Assembly (NCBI RefSeq): GCF_001293565.1
Contig: NZ_JXMU01000019.1
Coordinates: forward strand, 21,203 to 85,202
Length of the DNA: 64,000 bases
Direction: 5' to 3'
Source: Ahrensia marina
GTDB taxonomy: Bacteria > Pseudomonadota > Alphaproteobacteria > Rhizobiales > Rhizobiaceae
A program made the translations under genes and the position numbers. The notes under the pieces are model-generated. The model did not search any database. It saw nothing but the letters and a program-made list of their open reading frames with translations, and had not been told where the DNA came from. Within the stretch, counting starts at the first letter, position 1, and each line of letters opens with the position of its first letter. Below are positions 9,803 to 18,602 of this stretch, in pieces.

Positions 9803-10708
9803 ATGGAAATTTGGATTCTCATTACCATCGCCGCTGCCTTTGTGCAGAATATCCGGTCCGGCTTGCAAAAACATCTGCGTGAGCAAATGGGTACAGCCGG
9901 CGCAACTTTTGTACGCTTTGGTTTCGGTGTCCCCTTCGCCATGGCTTTTCTGGGCTTTGCGTTGCTTGCGACAGACAGTGAGTTACCAGTCATTGAAAGT
10001 GACTTTTGGGGCTGGATCATTGTTGCTGCTTTGGCGCAAATTGGGGCACAAGCTTTGCTCATCATGCTTTTCACGATGAGAAACTTTGCCGTCGGTTCAG
10101 CTTACATTCGTGTGGAGCCGGTGCTCGCGGCAATATTTGGCTTTGTATTGCTATTTGAAACGCCGACATTGCCGCTGGTCACTGCTGTTTTTGTTTCAGT
10201 TGTCGGCGTTATGATGATCACAATGGCCCATGCCCATGTTGGCATTTGGTCGCTTGCCTCTGCTGTCACCAAGCGAGAAGCGCAAGTCGGATTGGCGTCT
10301 GCGGCGATGTTTGGGCTCGCAGCGGTCTCGTTTCGGGGAGCTTCCCTTTCACTTGGCGGTCCTAATTTTCTTGTTCAGGGAGGCGTGACACTTTGCATCG
10401 CGATTACACTTCAAGCGGCGATCATGGCTTCATGGATTGCGATCAAAGACCCTGCTGATTTCAAACGAATTGCAATTAAGTGGAAAACCAGCCTCATGGT
10501 TGGTTTTGTAGGAGCACTGGCGTCCTTTGGCTGGTTTACTGCCATGACGCTTGAACAGGCTGCTGCGGTAAAAGCTGTTGCGCAGATAGAAATGCTGTTC
10601 GCATTTGCGACATCTTATTTTGTGTTTAAAGAACGCATGAACAAGCGTGAAATTATCGGGTGTTTGCTGATCGTGTGCGGCGTACTCGTGCTTGCGCTGA
10701 TGAGTTAA
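9803..10708 (+). CDS. EamA/DMT-superfamily membrane transporter
   Basis: 301 residues with about ten hydrophobic helices arranged as two EamA-like halves (about residues 1-140 and 155-300), the organisation of drug/metabolite exporters. The first half ends with VSVVGVMMITMAHAHVG and the second with GCLLIVCGVLVLALM, the terminal helices typical of each repeat. Substrate cannot be deduced. The following IMPACT-domain gene begins 27 bp later on the same strand. Confidence 0.85.
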   Translation: MEIWILITIAAAFVQNIRSGLQKHLREQMGTAGATFVRFGFGVPFAMAFLGFALLATDSELPVIESDFWGWIIVAALAQIGAQALLIMLFTMRNFAVGSAYIRVEPVLAAIFGFVLLFETPTLPLVTAVFVSVVGVMMITMAHAHVGIWSLASAVTKREAQVGLASAAMFGLAAVSFRGASLSLGGPNFLVQGGVTLCIAITLQAAIMASWIAIKDPADFKRIAIKWKTSLMVGFVGALASFGWFTAMTLEQAAAVKAVAQIEMLFAFATSYFVFKERMNKREIIGCLLIVCGVLVLALMS

Positions 10709-10735
10709 CCGGCAAATGCTCTAGTTAGGGCTATT

Positions 10736-11089
10736 TTGAAAATACTAGAAAATATCATTACAGATCGCGGTTCTAAATATGCAGTTTCTGGCGGAAAATG
10801 CCGGTCTGCTGATGAGGCAAAGGATTTTATCGCTCAGTTAAAGCGAAACAAGAAATTCGCGAAAGCAACGCATAATAGCTGGGGGCTGATTTGCGATGAC
10901 GGGCCTGTGAAAAATGATGATGGTGAAAGCGGTGCAGGCATGGTTATTTTACGCATGCTGGAGCGTGAGGAAGTGCATAACCACATCATTGTCGTGACCC
11001 GTTGGTATGGCGGAAAGCACCTCGGCGGAGACCGCTTCCGGCATGTGCAGGATGCTGTACGTCAATATCTAATGGCTAAATCCGAGTAA
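10736..11089 (+). CDS. IMPACT/YigZ-family N-terminal domain protein
   Basis: 117 residues starting at TTG 10736, with TAGGG 6-8 bases upstream. KFAKATHNSWGLI, DDGESGAGMVILRML and NHIIVVTRWYGGKHLGGDRF align with the conserved blocks of the IMPACT (UPF0029) fold. It is only the N-terminal domain; YigZ of E. coli has a further C-terminal domain that is absent here. IMPACT proteins of eukaryotes act on translation control through GCN1; the bacterial role is not established. It ends 6 bp from the convergent argB. Confidence 0.8.
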   Translation: MKILENIITDRGSKYAVSGGKCRSADEAKDFIAQLKRNKKFAKATHNSWGLICDDGPVKNDDGESGAGMVILRMLEREEVHNHIIVVTRWYGGKHLGGDRFRHVQDAVRQYLMAKSE

Positions 11090-11095
11090 GAAACT

Positions 11096-11986
11096 TTACG
11101 GCACAATGAGCGTACCGGCGCCATGCTCGGTAAATAGCTCTAAAAGAACGGCATGGGGAACTTTGCCGTTTAATATCACCACACCCTCAACACCTTCTTT
11201 AATGGCGTGGATACAGTTCTCAATCTTCGGGATCATGCCGCCGGTTGCCGTACCATCCTTGATGAGGGTTTCAGCTTCGCTGACGGTAAGCTCTTTTATC
11301 AGCTTGCCCTGTTTGTCTAGAACACCAGGAACATCGGTCAGGAACAGGAGCCGTTTGGCGTGTGCTGAACCGGCTATAGCCCCGGCAAAAGTATCGGCGT
11401 TGATATTATATGTGTTGCCGTCGCGGCCGGGCGCTACAGGTGCAATGACAGGGATCATTTCTGACTTGGCAAGCAGGTTGAGCAATGTGTGGTCAATTTC
11501 GGATGGTTCGCCAACAAAGCCAAGATCGAGCACGCGTTCAATATTGCTGTCAGGATCGACGATTGTTTTCTTGGCTTTTTCGGCAAAAACCATATTGCCG
11601 TCTTTGCCGCAAAGGCCAATCGCCCATTCGCCGGCCTCGTTGATCAATTGCACGATCTCTTTGTTGATTGAACCGGCGAGCACCATCTCAACAATTTCGA
11701 CAGTGGCCTGATCCGTAACGCGCAAGCCTCCTTCAAATTTCGACTCTATGCCCATCTTGTCGAGCATTTTGCCAATTTGAGGTCCGCCGCCATGAACCAC
11801 AACGGGATTAACGCCGGATTGTTTGAGCAGTGCGATGTCCTGTGCGAAGGCTTTTCCAAGCGTGGCATCGCCCATGGCATGACCGCCATATTTGACCACA
11901 ATCGTCCGGTTCTCATAGCGCTGCATGAATGGCAATGCTTTTGCCAGAACGGCTGCTTCGAATTCCGGTGCGCTGAGTTCAGTCAT
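11096..11986 (-). CDS. argB: Acetylglutamate kinase
   Basis: 296 residues. Phosphorylates N-acetylglutamate in the second step of arginine synthesis. KYGGHAMGD (about residues 32-40) is the phosphate-binding loop of amino-acid kinases; [17 protein letters not shown] and [19 protein letters not shown] form the acetylglutamate site; [20 protein letters not shown] is the ATP-site segment. The length and N-terminal helix fit the arginine-sensitive hexameric type. It lies 61 bp downstream of yihA on the same strand. Other arg genes in the window, argD and argF, are 40 kb away. Confidence 0.95.
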   Translation of the reverse strand: MTELSAPEFEAAVLAKALPFMQRYENRTIVVKYGGHAMGDATLGKAFAQDIALLKQSGVNPVVVHGGGPQIGKMLDKMGIESKFEGGLRVTDQATVEIVEMVLAGSINKEIVQLINEAGEWAIGLCGKDGNMVFAEKAKKTIVDPDSNIERVLDLGFVGEPSEIDHTLLNLLAKSEMIPVIAPVAPGRDGNTYNINADTFAGAIAGSAHAKRLLFLTDVPGVLDKQGKLIKELTVSEAETLIKDGTATGGMIPKIENCIHAIKEGVEGVVILNGKVPHAVLLELFTEHGAGTLIVP

Positions 11987-12047
11987 GAGAAATATCCGAT
12001 AATGTTTCGGGAAATTGCATAGCGGTGTTCGTCCTACCCGTCCAGCG

Positions 12048-12716
12048 CTATGGATTGATTGCTTTGGCTATGGCTTCACGCAGATCATCCAGACCACGGG
12101 ATTTCTCCGACGAAGTTGCTATGACTTCCGGGTAGGCCGCGGGACTCTTCTTGATCTTGTCGAGCGTTTCATCAATCATCCGCGGAATTGCCGGCGCTTT
12201 AATCTTGTCTGTCTTGGTCAGGACCAGTTGGTAAGACATCGCTGCCTTATCCATGAGCTTCATCGCATCAAGATCGTTTTGCTTGACGCCATGGCGCGCA
12301 TCAATGAGCAGGAATATTCGTTTGAGCGTGACCCGCCCGCGCATATATTCAAACACCAGTTCGGTCCATCTTTCGACCATTTCAATTGGTGCTTTCGCAT
12401 AACCGTAACCGGGCATATCAACAATTGCCAATGGCGGCAGGTTATCCATTGCGCCGGAAAAACCTTCCGGAACAAAAAAGTTTAACTCTTGTGTACGCCC
12501 CGGCGTATTGGATGTACGCGCCAAGCCGTTTTTACCTGTTAAGGCATTGATGAGTGAGGATTTGCCAACATTGGAACGGCCCGCAAACGCGATCTCGGGC
12601 GGGCCGAGCGGCGGTAAAAACTCCATGGACGGAACACCTTTAACGAAAGCCCAGTTTCCGTGGGCTTTCAAGGCGGCATCAACCGCTTGGCGGGATAGTT
12701 CGGTTTCGTTGGTCAT
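12048..12716 (-). CDS. yihA: Ribosome biogenesis GTPase YihA/EngB
   Basis: 222 residues. An essential GTPase for assembly of the large ribosomal subunit. G-motifs in order: GRSNVGKS (P-loop, residues 46-53), [11 protein letters not shown] (G2), [10 protein letters not shown] (G3), TKTDKIK (G4) and TSSEKSRG (G5). The start codon overlaps the stop of the upstream acetyltransferase gene by four bases (ATGA), so the two are translationally coupled. In related genomes yihA usually follows yidC directly. Confidence 0.95.
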   Translation of the reverse strand: MTNETELSRQAVDAALKAHGNWAFVKGVPSMEFLPPLGPPEIAFAGRSNVGKSSLINALTGKNGLARTSNTPGRTQELNFFVPEGFSGAMDNLPPLAIVDMPGYGYAKAPIEMVERWTELVFEYMRGRVTLKRIFLLIDARHGVKQNDLDAMKLMDKAAMSYQLVLTKTDKIKAPAIPRMIDETLDKIKKSPAAYPEVIATSSEKSRGLDDLREAIAKAINP

Positions 12717-13363
12717 GCTTCTCTTTTCGCCGCTTTGAGTAAAAGATCAAGGTCGCCGCCGCGAATTGCATCAAGATTCTGGGAGATTTGGGCCGCAGGC
12801 CAGTCCCACCACGCAATATCGACCAGTGTCTCAATGGTTTTGTCATCAAATCTTTGTTTGATGATTTTTGCCGGATTGCCGCCTGCGATGCTATAGGGCG
12901 CGATATCGCGCGTAACGACAGATTTGGATGCAATAATCGCTCCATCGCCAATCTTGACGCCAGGCATGATTGTGCAGTCCATACCGATCCAGACATCATT
13001 GCCGATGACAGTGCCGCCCCGGCTTGCTTCGGTCCAGACTTTCGGGTCAAAGCCTTGCTCCCAACCGTTACCAAAAATATTGAACGGATAGGTTGAAAAG
13101 CCATTCATCGCGTGGTTGGCACCATTCATGATGAACTGAGTTCCGGTGGCAATCGCACAAAATTTGCCGATGATCAGCTTGTCGCCGTAAAAATCATGAT
13201 GGTGCAGCACATTGTTTTCTTCAAAGCGCTCTGCGCCGGTCGGGTCATCATAATAGGTATAATCGCCGATACAGATATTGGGTTTGGTGATGAAGTTTTT
13301 CAGGAATACTGCGCGTGGATATCCGTCGAGCGGATACAGTGTATCTGGGCTAGGGCCGTGCAT
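12713..13363 (-). CDS. Xenobiotic-acetyltransferase (Vat/CatB-like) hexapeptide-repeat protein
   Basis: 216 residues. The sequence fits the XAT class of left-handed beta-helix O-acetyltransferases: the N-terminal [11 protein letters not shown], the [18 protein letters not shown] segment with the region of the catalytic His, hexapeptide repeats [20 protein letters not shown], and the [17 protein letters not shown] tail followed by the WWDW motif. Characterised members acetylate streptogramin A or chloramphenicol, but many chromosomal homologues have no known substrate. GGAG lies 7 bases before the ATG. It is coupled to yihA by a 4-bp overlap and separated from yidC by a terminator, so it appears to head its own transcript. 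Confidence 0.85.
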   Translation of the reverse strand: MHGPSPDTLYPLDGYPRAVFLKNFITKPNICIGDYTYYDDPTGAERFEENNVLHHHDFYGDKLIIGKFCAIATGTQFIMNGANHAMNGFSTYPFNIFGNGWEQGFDPKVWTEASRGGTVIGNDVWIGMDCTIMPGVKIGDGAIIASKSVVTRDIAPYSIAGGNPAKIIKQRFDDKTIETLVDIAWWDWPAAQISQNLDAIRGGDLDLLLKAAKREA

Positions 13364-13478
13364 AATAAAGCTCCATTTGAAATTGAGATGTCAAATTGCC
13401 CGCTTGTCGCGGGAGAGAGCTTAATTGTTCACTGCACTTACTCCTGTTTCTCCGGCTGTATAAAATGAATCGGCGCCA

Positions 13479-13513
13479 AAAACAAGAAAGGCCGCCCAAT
13501 AGGGCAGCCTTTC
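13479..13513 (-). terminator. Intrinsic terminator of the rpmH-rnpA-yidC operon
   Basis: On the minus strand GAAAGGCTGCCC and GGGCGGCCTTTC form a 12-bp stem with one G-T pair and a TATT loop, followed by TTGTTTTT. It begins 24 bp after the yidC stop and is a classic Rho-independent terminator. Confidence 0.9.
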
Positions 13514-13536
13514 AAGAAAGTTTGGTGTGTCAGAAG

Positions 13537-15378
13537 CTAGGTTGCGCTGCCGCTACCTTTGCCAAACATTGCTTTGATATTATCAACAAGAGCAATTTCA
13601 GCACCGTTCTTCTTCATGATGTAGCCCTGCTGAATAATTGAAAGCAGGTTGTTCCAGGCCCAGTAAATCACTAGTCCGGCCGGGAAGGTTGAGAGCATGA
13701 ACGTGAAGACAACCGGCATCCAGCGGAAAATCATCTGCTGCGTGGGGTCCGGTGGTGCAGGGTTCATCTGCATTTGAATGAACATCGTAATGCCCATGAG
13801 AAGCGGCCATACACCCAAGAGCACGAAGGCCGGCAGAACTTCTGCTGCGCCCCATGGAATGAGCCCGAACAACTCCCAAATGCTTGATGGGTCTGGCGCT
13901 GACAAATCCTGTATCCATCCGAAGAATGGCGCGTGACGCATCTCGATGGTGATATAGATCACTTTATAGAGCGCAAAGAACACAGGAATCTGGATCAGCA
14001 TCGGCCAGCAACCGGCAACCGGATTGATCTTTTCTTTCTTGTACAGCTCCATCATCGCTTTTTGCATTTTTTCGCGATCGTCACCGTATTTCTCTTTGAT
14101 TTCCTGCATCTTTGGCTGGACAACTTTCATACGCGCCATTGACTTGTATGACTTGCTGGCAAGCGGGAAAAATACAGCTTTTACGATGACCGTTGTTAGA
14201 AGAATCGCGACACCAAAGTTGCCGATCAATTCATACAGCGGGTTCATGATGTAGGTGAAAAGCGGCTTCGTGATGAAGTGGAACCAGCCCCAGTCAATCA
14301 TCAGCTCAAACTGACGGATACCTTGGTCGGCTTCGTAGCCATCAATAATGCTTGTCTTTTTCGCACCGGCAAAAAGCTGCGACTTAACAGTCGTTGTCGC
14401 ACCGGGCGCAACAGAAATTGCATCGGTTAGATAGTCTGACTGATATCGCGGCGTGCCTTGTGTGAAATAAGAATAGCGCGGCTGGAACGATGTCTGTGCA
14501 CCGCCGCCGCCAGGAATAAGAGCTGTTGCCCAATATTTATCAGTGATGCCAAGCCAGCCATCTTGCGACTTATCCGGTGTGATTGTCCCTTCATCTTCCA
14601 TTTCTGCGAAAGTCGTCTCCAGCAAACCTTGTTCACCGGTGACGCCAACCATACCTTCATGAAGGATAAAGATCGGTGCGGTTTCAGGTTTGAAGTAGCG
14701 TGTTGTGCGGCCGTAATTCTGTATGGAAACAGCTTCCGCACCTGTGTTTTCAACAGCATCAGTAATCGTGAACAGATATTGATCGTCGATCTCAATCGTG
14801 CGGTTAAATGTCAATCCGTTAGGCGCGTCGTAAGTCAGTGTTACCGGTGAGGAAGGCGTCAATGTAGCATTTGCCGGCGCGGACCACTGTGTGTTCGGGC
14901 CAGGTGCCCCTTCAAAGCCAGCATAGCCAAACTCGGCAATATAGGCACGTTCAGCACCGGCAGGTGTCAAGACGTCAACGATTGGGGAGCTTTTGTCTAC
15001 CGTGACGTGGTAGTTTTTAAGCGACAAATCATCAAAGCGTGCGCCTTTAAGATTGATCGAGCCTTTGAGCAGGTCTGTATCAATAGCGATGCGCTCGCTG
15101 CTGGCCAAAACGCTAGCGCGATCCGTAGTCACTGCACCGGCAGTATCCGAACCAGCTTGCGGTATATCACCGTTGGATGCAGCATTGCCGGAAGGATTTG
15201 CAACAGGAATATCGCCTGATGGACTGGTGGAAGGGGACGTTTGCGGATTGGCGGCTTGCTGCGCAATCTCGGCTTGGCGCTGATCCTCAATGCGCGGATT
15301 GACATAGAAAATCTGCCAAAGCGACAGAATGCCAACCGACAGTGCGATGGTCAAAAAGAGATTGCGGTTATTATCCAT
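13537..15378 (-). CDS. yidC: Membrane protein insertase YidC
   Basis: 613 residues, the long Gram-negative form. An N-terminal membrane anchor (LFLTIALSVGILSLWQIFYV), a low-complexity linker rich in N, P, S and T (about 35-85), a large periplasmic domain, then the conserved five-helix insertase core from about residue 365 (GNFGVAILLTTVIVKAVFFPL, KEKINPVAGCWPMLIQIPVF, FRWMPVVFTFMLSTFPAGLV). It inserts and folds inner-membrane proteins alone or with SecYEG. It starts 3 bp after the rnpA stop and is followed by a strong terminator. Confidence 0.96.
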   Translation of the reverse strand: MDNNRNLFLTIALSVGILSLWQIFYVNPRIEDQRQAEIAQQAANPQTSPSTSPSGDIPVANPSGNAASNGDIPQAGSDTAGAVTTDRASVLASSERIAIDTDLLKGSINLKGARFDDLSLKNYHVTVDKSSPIVDVLTPAGAERAYIAEFGYAGFEGAPGPNTQWSAPANATLTPSSPVTLTYDAPNGLTFNRTIEIDDQYLFTITDAVENTGAEAVSIQNYGRTTRYFKPETAPIFILHEGMVGVTGEQGLLETTFAEMEDEGTITPDKSQDGWLGITDKYWATALIPGGGGAQTSFQPRYSYFTQGTPRYQSDYLTDAISVAPGATTTVKSQLFAGAKKTSIIDGYEADQGIRQFELMIDWGWFHFITKPLFTYIMNPLYELIGNFGVAILLTTVIVKAVFFPLASKSYKSMARMKVVQPKMQEIKEKYGDDREKMQKAMMELYKKEKINPVAGCWPMLIQIPVFFALYKVIYITIEMRHAPFFGWIQDLSAPDPSSIWELFGLIPWGAAEVLPAFVLLGVWPLLMGITMFIQMQMNPAPPDPTQQMIFRWMPVVFTFMLSTFPAGLVIYWAWNNLLSIIQQGYIMKKNGAEIALVDNIKAMFGKGSGSAT

Positions 15379-15381
15379 GGT

Positions 15382-15786
15382 TTACACGTCCGGTTTCGCA
15401 TTGTGGGCGGCTGGTCGAACATCAAGCCGCTTGTGGGATTTTCGTATGAGGTCAGCAATATCTGACTGCAATGTGACAAATGGCACCGTTAAAGCGTTCG
15501 GCTTTGCAATGAACACATAGTTATTGCCGTCGCGCATTTTTAGGTTTTTTGCGCTTTGAATTGCAGCGCGCATACGCCGTTTGATGCGGTTACGTTTTAC
15601 CGCATTACCGTTTTTCTTGGTTACGGTGAACCCGATGCGCGGATGATCGCGGTTTTCACCCACAATCTGTGCTTCGCACCGCAAAGCTTTGGCGGTGGCG
15701 CGAACGCCATTGCGCGCGCTGAGAAACTCAGCACGCTTTCGCATCATGTGAGGAAGATTTTTCTTTGCTTTTCCGGATTGTGCCAT
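15382..15786 (-). CDS. rnpA: Ribonuclease P protein component
   Basis: 134 residues, basic. It assists the RNase P RNA in 5' maturation of tRNAs. The RNR-like motif NAVKRNRIKRRMRAAI and RIGFTVTKKNGNAVKRN are the family signature; an N-terminal basic tail and a C-terminal extension frame the fold. It sits between rpmH (32-bp gap) and yidC (3-bp gap), the almost universal order. The start at 15786 has a weak AGGG just upstream; an internal ATG (MRKRAEFLSARNG) is a possible alternative. Confidence 0.93.
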   Translation of the reverse strand: MAQSGKAKKNLPHMMRKRAEFLSARNGVRATAKALRCEAQIVGENRDHPRIGFTVTKKNGNAVKRNRIKRRMRAAIQSAKNLKMRDGNNYVFIAKPNALTVPFVTLQSDIADLIRKSHKRLDVRPAAHNAKPDV

Positions 15787-15818
15787 GCCCTAAAGCTGCT
15801 CAAAGCCGGTAAGACAAA

Positions 15819-15959
15819 TTAAGCAGAAAGCTTTTTACGGCCTTTAGCGCGGCGACGCGCCAAAACATTGCGGCCGGCAGCAGTTGCCATACGCGAACGG
15901 AAACCATGACGGCGTGCGCGAACAAGGCGTGAAGGCTGAAAAGTACGTTTCGTTGACAT
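15819..15959 (-). CDS. rpmH: 50S ribosomal protein L34
   Basis: A 46-residue open frame, [20 protein letters not shown] at the start and a tail ending [11 protein letters not shown], that matches L34 throughout. The TKRTFQPS start and the GFRSRMAT segment are invariant features of this large-subunit protein. It is first in the rpmH-rnpA-yidC operon and has a well-placed sigma-70-like promoter about 117 bp upstream. Confidence 0.96.
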   Translation of the reverse strand: MSTKRTFQPSRLVRARRHGFRSRMATAAGRNVLARRRAKGRKKLSA

Positions 15960-16302
15960 GTCTATCTCACCGCACTTGAGCGATGACCTCTAATCTTGTT
16001 ACTTGGAAGGACCAGATCGACCGGTAGAGGCGCAATACTTGCTGCCGCCGGACCCTTAAGCCCAATCGTTGGTGGCTTATGATCGACCAAGACCCGAATG
16101 TCAATGCAATCTGACGGATTTGCATTCAATTCCTTGACGGTGACGGGCCGCAGAACCTTCTCACATTTCCGTGAGGGGAAACGCTGATTCAATCAATAAC
16201 ACTCGCTTCACGGGTTTGTTGGTTGTTGTTGAACACAAAAATCAGCATTTCAGAGAAAAGATAAATGGCAGCACGACGCAAGTGCGTTGCAGGAATTATG
16301 AA
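15960..16302. other. Divergent intergenic region rpmH / VTT protein
   Basis: A 343-bp region without a supported gene. On the minus strand it holds the rpmH promoter and a leader of about 110 nt. An open frame of 76 codons spans the region on that strand but begins upstream of the promoter and has no good ribosome site. On the plus strand it must contain the promoter for the VTT-domain gene, which I cannot pin down. Confidence 0.5.
16076..16104 (-). promoter_or_regulatory. Probable sigma-70 promoter of rpmH
   Basis: On the minus strand TTGACA (16104-16099) and CATAAG (16081-16076) are separated by exactly 17 bases. The -35 is a perfect consensus and the -10 matches 4 of 6. Predicted transcription start is near 16069, about 110 bp before the rpmH ATG. 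Confidence 0.6.
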
Positions 16303-17100
16303 ATGACTGATACAGCAATGAGTATGACCCAAAAAACAGACGATATACAAAGTGTAGAATCGCCCCAGGCAAAAACAGCCGTCTGGAAACGCTATTTGCC
16401 TGTTGCCATTATCTTGGGTGGGCTGGGTATCGGTTACGCCTACGGCCTGAATGATTACTTTAGTCTAAGCTTTCTGGCAGAACAAAGAGAAGCTTTAAGC
16501 GCCTATGTGGAAGCCAATTTTGCGATTTCATTATTGTCATTCGGCGCACTCTATGCCGTTGCAACGGCGTTTTCATTCCCGGCGGCTTCAATCCTGACCA
16601 TATTTGGCGGCTTTTTGTTTGGCTGGCTTGTTGGCGGTATTGTTGTGGCTGTTTCGGCAACACTTGGCGCGACAGCCCTTTTTCTAGCAGCTAAAACGGC
16701 TTTTGGTGATTTCCTGAAAGAGAAAGTGGGTGGCAGAGTCAAAAATCTTGCTGAAGGTTTTGAAAATGATGCTTTCAGCTATCTCCTTGTTTTGCGTATC
16801 GCGCCAGTATTCCCGTTCTTCATTATGAATATCGCGCCGGCGCTATTCAATGTTAGCTTGCGCACATATGTGGCTGCGACCTTCTTGGGTATTCTGCCTG
16901 GCGTTTTTGCCTATGCTTATTTGGGGCAAGGGGTGGAAAGTGTTCTGATCGCCGCACAGGAATCCGGTCAGGAGGCAAGTGTTGCCGATCTTGTTACAAC
17001 GGAAATTACGCTTGCATTTGCAGCCCTAGCCATTGTTGCTGTTATTCCGACTATCGTCAAAAAATTACGCCGCCGTAACTCACAAAACGAAATAGACTAA
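16303..17100 (+). CDS. TVP38/TMEM64-family (VTT domain) membrane protein
   Basis: 265 residues. The VTT/SNARE-associated core is clear: FSFPAASILTIFGGFLFGW, then ATLGATALFLAAKTAFGDFL, and LRIAPVFPFFIMNIAPALF with the re-entrant helix and conserved Pro/Asn residues. About five to six membrane helices in all. Bacterial DedA-type relatives act in lipid scrambling or envelope homeostasis; the role of this subgroup is not settled. The ATG at 16303 with AGGA upstream is preferred to an open frame from 16171. The MerA-like flavoprotein starts 36 bp downstream, a pairing often seen in proteobacteria. Confidence 0.85.
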   Translation: MTDTAMSMTQKTDDIQSVESPQAKTAVWKRYLPVAIILGGLGIGYAYGLNDYFSLSFLAEQREALSAYVEANFAISLLSFGALYAVATAFSFPAASILTIFGGFLFGWLVGGIVVAVSATLGATALFLAAKTAFGDFLKEKVGGRVKNLAEGFENDAFSYLLVLRIAPVFPFFIMNIAPALFNVSLRTYVAATFLGILPGVFAYAYLGQGVESVLIAAQESGQEASVADLVTTEITLAFAALAIVAVIPTIVKKLRRRNSQNEID

Positions 17101-17136
17101 GCCGCATAGCGGTCATGAGATATCAAGGGGACAAAA

Positions 17137-18564
17137 ATGACTGAATTACTTCAACCGGATATCTGCGTTATTGGCGGCGGCTCCGGCGGTTTGACTGTGG
17201 CAGCGGCAGCGGCGGCTTTTGGGGTCTCGGTCGTGCTGATTGAAAGCGGAAAAATGGGTGGCGACTGCCTGAATTATGGTTGCGTACCATCGAAAGCCAT
17301 GATCGCAGCCGGTAAAACCGCAAACGCAATGCGCCATGCCAACAAATTTGGAATCAAATCGGTTGAGCCGGAAGTAAACTTCAAAAAAGTACATGACCAT
17401 ATTCACAGCGTAATAGGTGCAATCGCGCCCAACGATTCTGTCGAGCGTTTCACTGCGCTTGGCGTGAAGGTTATCGAAGCGCACGGAAAGTTCGTCGATA
17501 AAGATACTGTTGTCGCAGGTGATTATGAAGTCAAAGCCCGACGGTTCGTCGTCGCGACCGGATCATCAGCATTCGTGCCACCTATTCCCGGTCTTGATAC
17601 GGTCGAATATCTGACCAATGAAACGCTTTTTGAGCAAACGCGGCGACCGGCTCATTTAATTGTTATCGGCGGCGGACCGATCGGTATGGAAATGGCGCAG
17701 GCGCATCGCCGTCTGGGAAGCGAAGTGACGGTCATTGAAGGCTTGAAGGCGCTGGGTAAAGACGATCCAGAGCTTGCCGGGGTTGTGTTGCGAAATGTGC
17801 GTGAGGAAGGCGTGCAAATCATGGAAGGCGCCAAGGTTGTCGAGGTTGCACAAAAAACCAAAACGACGATCAAGGTTACAGTCGAAACCGATGATGGAAA
17901 CGAAGAAGTTGTTGGGTCACATATATTGGTGGCAACGGGCCGTGCTGCGAATGTTGATGGCCTTGATCTTGATAAAGCCGGTATCGATTATGAACGTAGC
18001 GGCATCAAAGTTTCAAACGCACTTAGAACATCCAATAAGCGTGTCTATGCGATTGGCGATGTGGCCGGCGGCCTGCAGTTTACGCATGTAGCTGGATACC
18101 ATGCCGGTCTTGTTATTCAGTCTATTTTGTTCCGTTGGCCCGGCAAAGAGAACCGCGATATTATCCCTTGGGCAACCTATACGGACCCAGAGCTAGCCCA
18201 TGTGGGATTGAGTGAAGAGGCGGCGCGAAAACAAAGCAATGACATTACAATATTGCGCTGGCCTTATGCTGAAAATGACAGAGCACAAGCAGAGCGCAAG
18301 ACCGAAGGGCTTGTTAAAGTCATAACCAGTAAAAAAGGTAAAATTCTGGGCGCTTCCATCGCGGGGCAGGGCGCAGGAGAGATGATCAATATCTTTTCTC
18401 TGGCTATCTCGCAAAAGATGAAGGTTCAGGATTTGCGCGGCTACATCGCGCCTTATCCGACGATGACGGAAATTTCAAAGCGGGCAGCGACATCTTTCTC
18501 TGCACCAATGACGCGTAAGCCATTTGTACGCCGCATAATTGGCTTCTTGCGCATGTTTGGCTAG
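17137..18564 (+). CDS. FAD-dependent pyridine nucleotide-disulfide oxidoreductase (MerA-like)
   Basis: 475 residues. FAD-binding GGGSGGLTVAAAAAAFG near the N-terminus, the redox pair in GGDCLNYGCVPSKA (C-x4-C), NAD(P)-binding VIGGGPIGMEMAQAHRRLG at about 175-195, the second FAD segment NKRVYAIGDVAGG and a C-terminal dimerisation domain. It resembles mercuric-reductase-like and dihydrolipoyl-dehydrogenase-like enzymes. It lacks the N-terminal heavy-metal domain of true MerA and does not end in the Cys-Cys pair of that enzyme, and no mer genes are nearby, so mercury reduction is unlikely. AAGGGG lies about 7 bases before the ATG. Confidence 0.87.
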   Translation: MTELLQPDICVIGGGSGGLTVAAAAAAFGVSVVLIESGKMGGDCLNYGCVPSKAMIAAGKTANAMRHANKFGIKSVEPEVNFKKVHDHIHSVIGAIAPNDSVERFTALGVKVIEAHGKFVDKDTVVAGDYEVKARRFVVATGSSAFVPPIPGLDTVEYLTNETLFEQTRRPAHLIVIGGGPIGMEMAQAHRRLGSEVTVIEGLKALGKDDPELAGVVLRNVREEGVQIMEGAKVVEVAQKTKTTIKVTVETDDGNEEVVGSHILVATGRAANVDGLDLDKAGIDYERSGIKVSNALRTSNKRVYAIGDVAGGLQFTHVAGYHAGLVIQSILFRWPGKENRDIIPWATYTDPELAHVGLSEEAARKQSNDITILRWPYAENDRAQAERKTEGLVKVITSKKGKILGASIAGQGAGEMINIFSLAISQKMKVQDLRGYIAPYPTMTEISKRAATSFSAPMTRKPFVRRIIGFLRMFG

Positions 18565-18602
18565 GCTTGAATTGCGATAGTGCACACAAAGAAAGTATCT
18601 CG

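Noticed and set aside
15962..16192. 76-codon minus-strand open frame ending two bases before rpmH
   Set aside because: It begins upstream of the TTGACA-n17-CATAAG promoter, so most of its start would not be transcribed from it. There is no good ribosome site and the sequence resembles no known protein. Treated as rpmH leader.
17137..18564. Mercuric reductase
   Set aside because: There is no N-terminal heavy-metal domain, no C-terminal Cys-Cys pair and no mer genes nearby; only the common flavoprotein fold and C-x4-C motif are shared.
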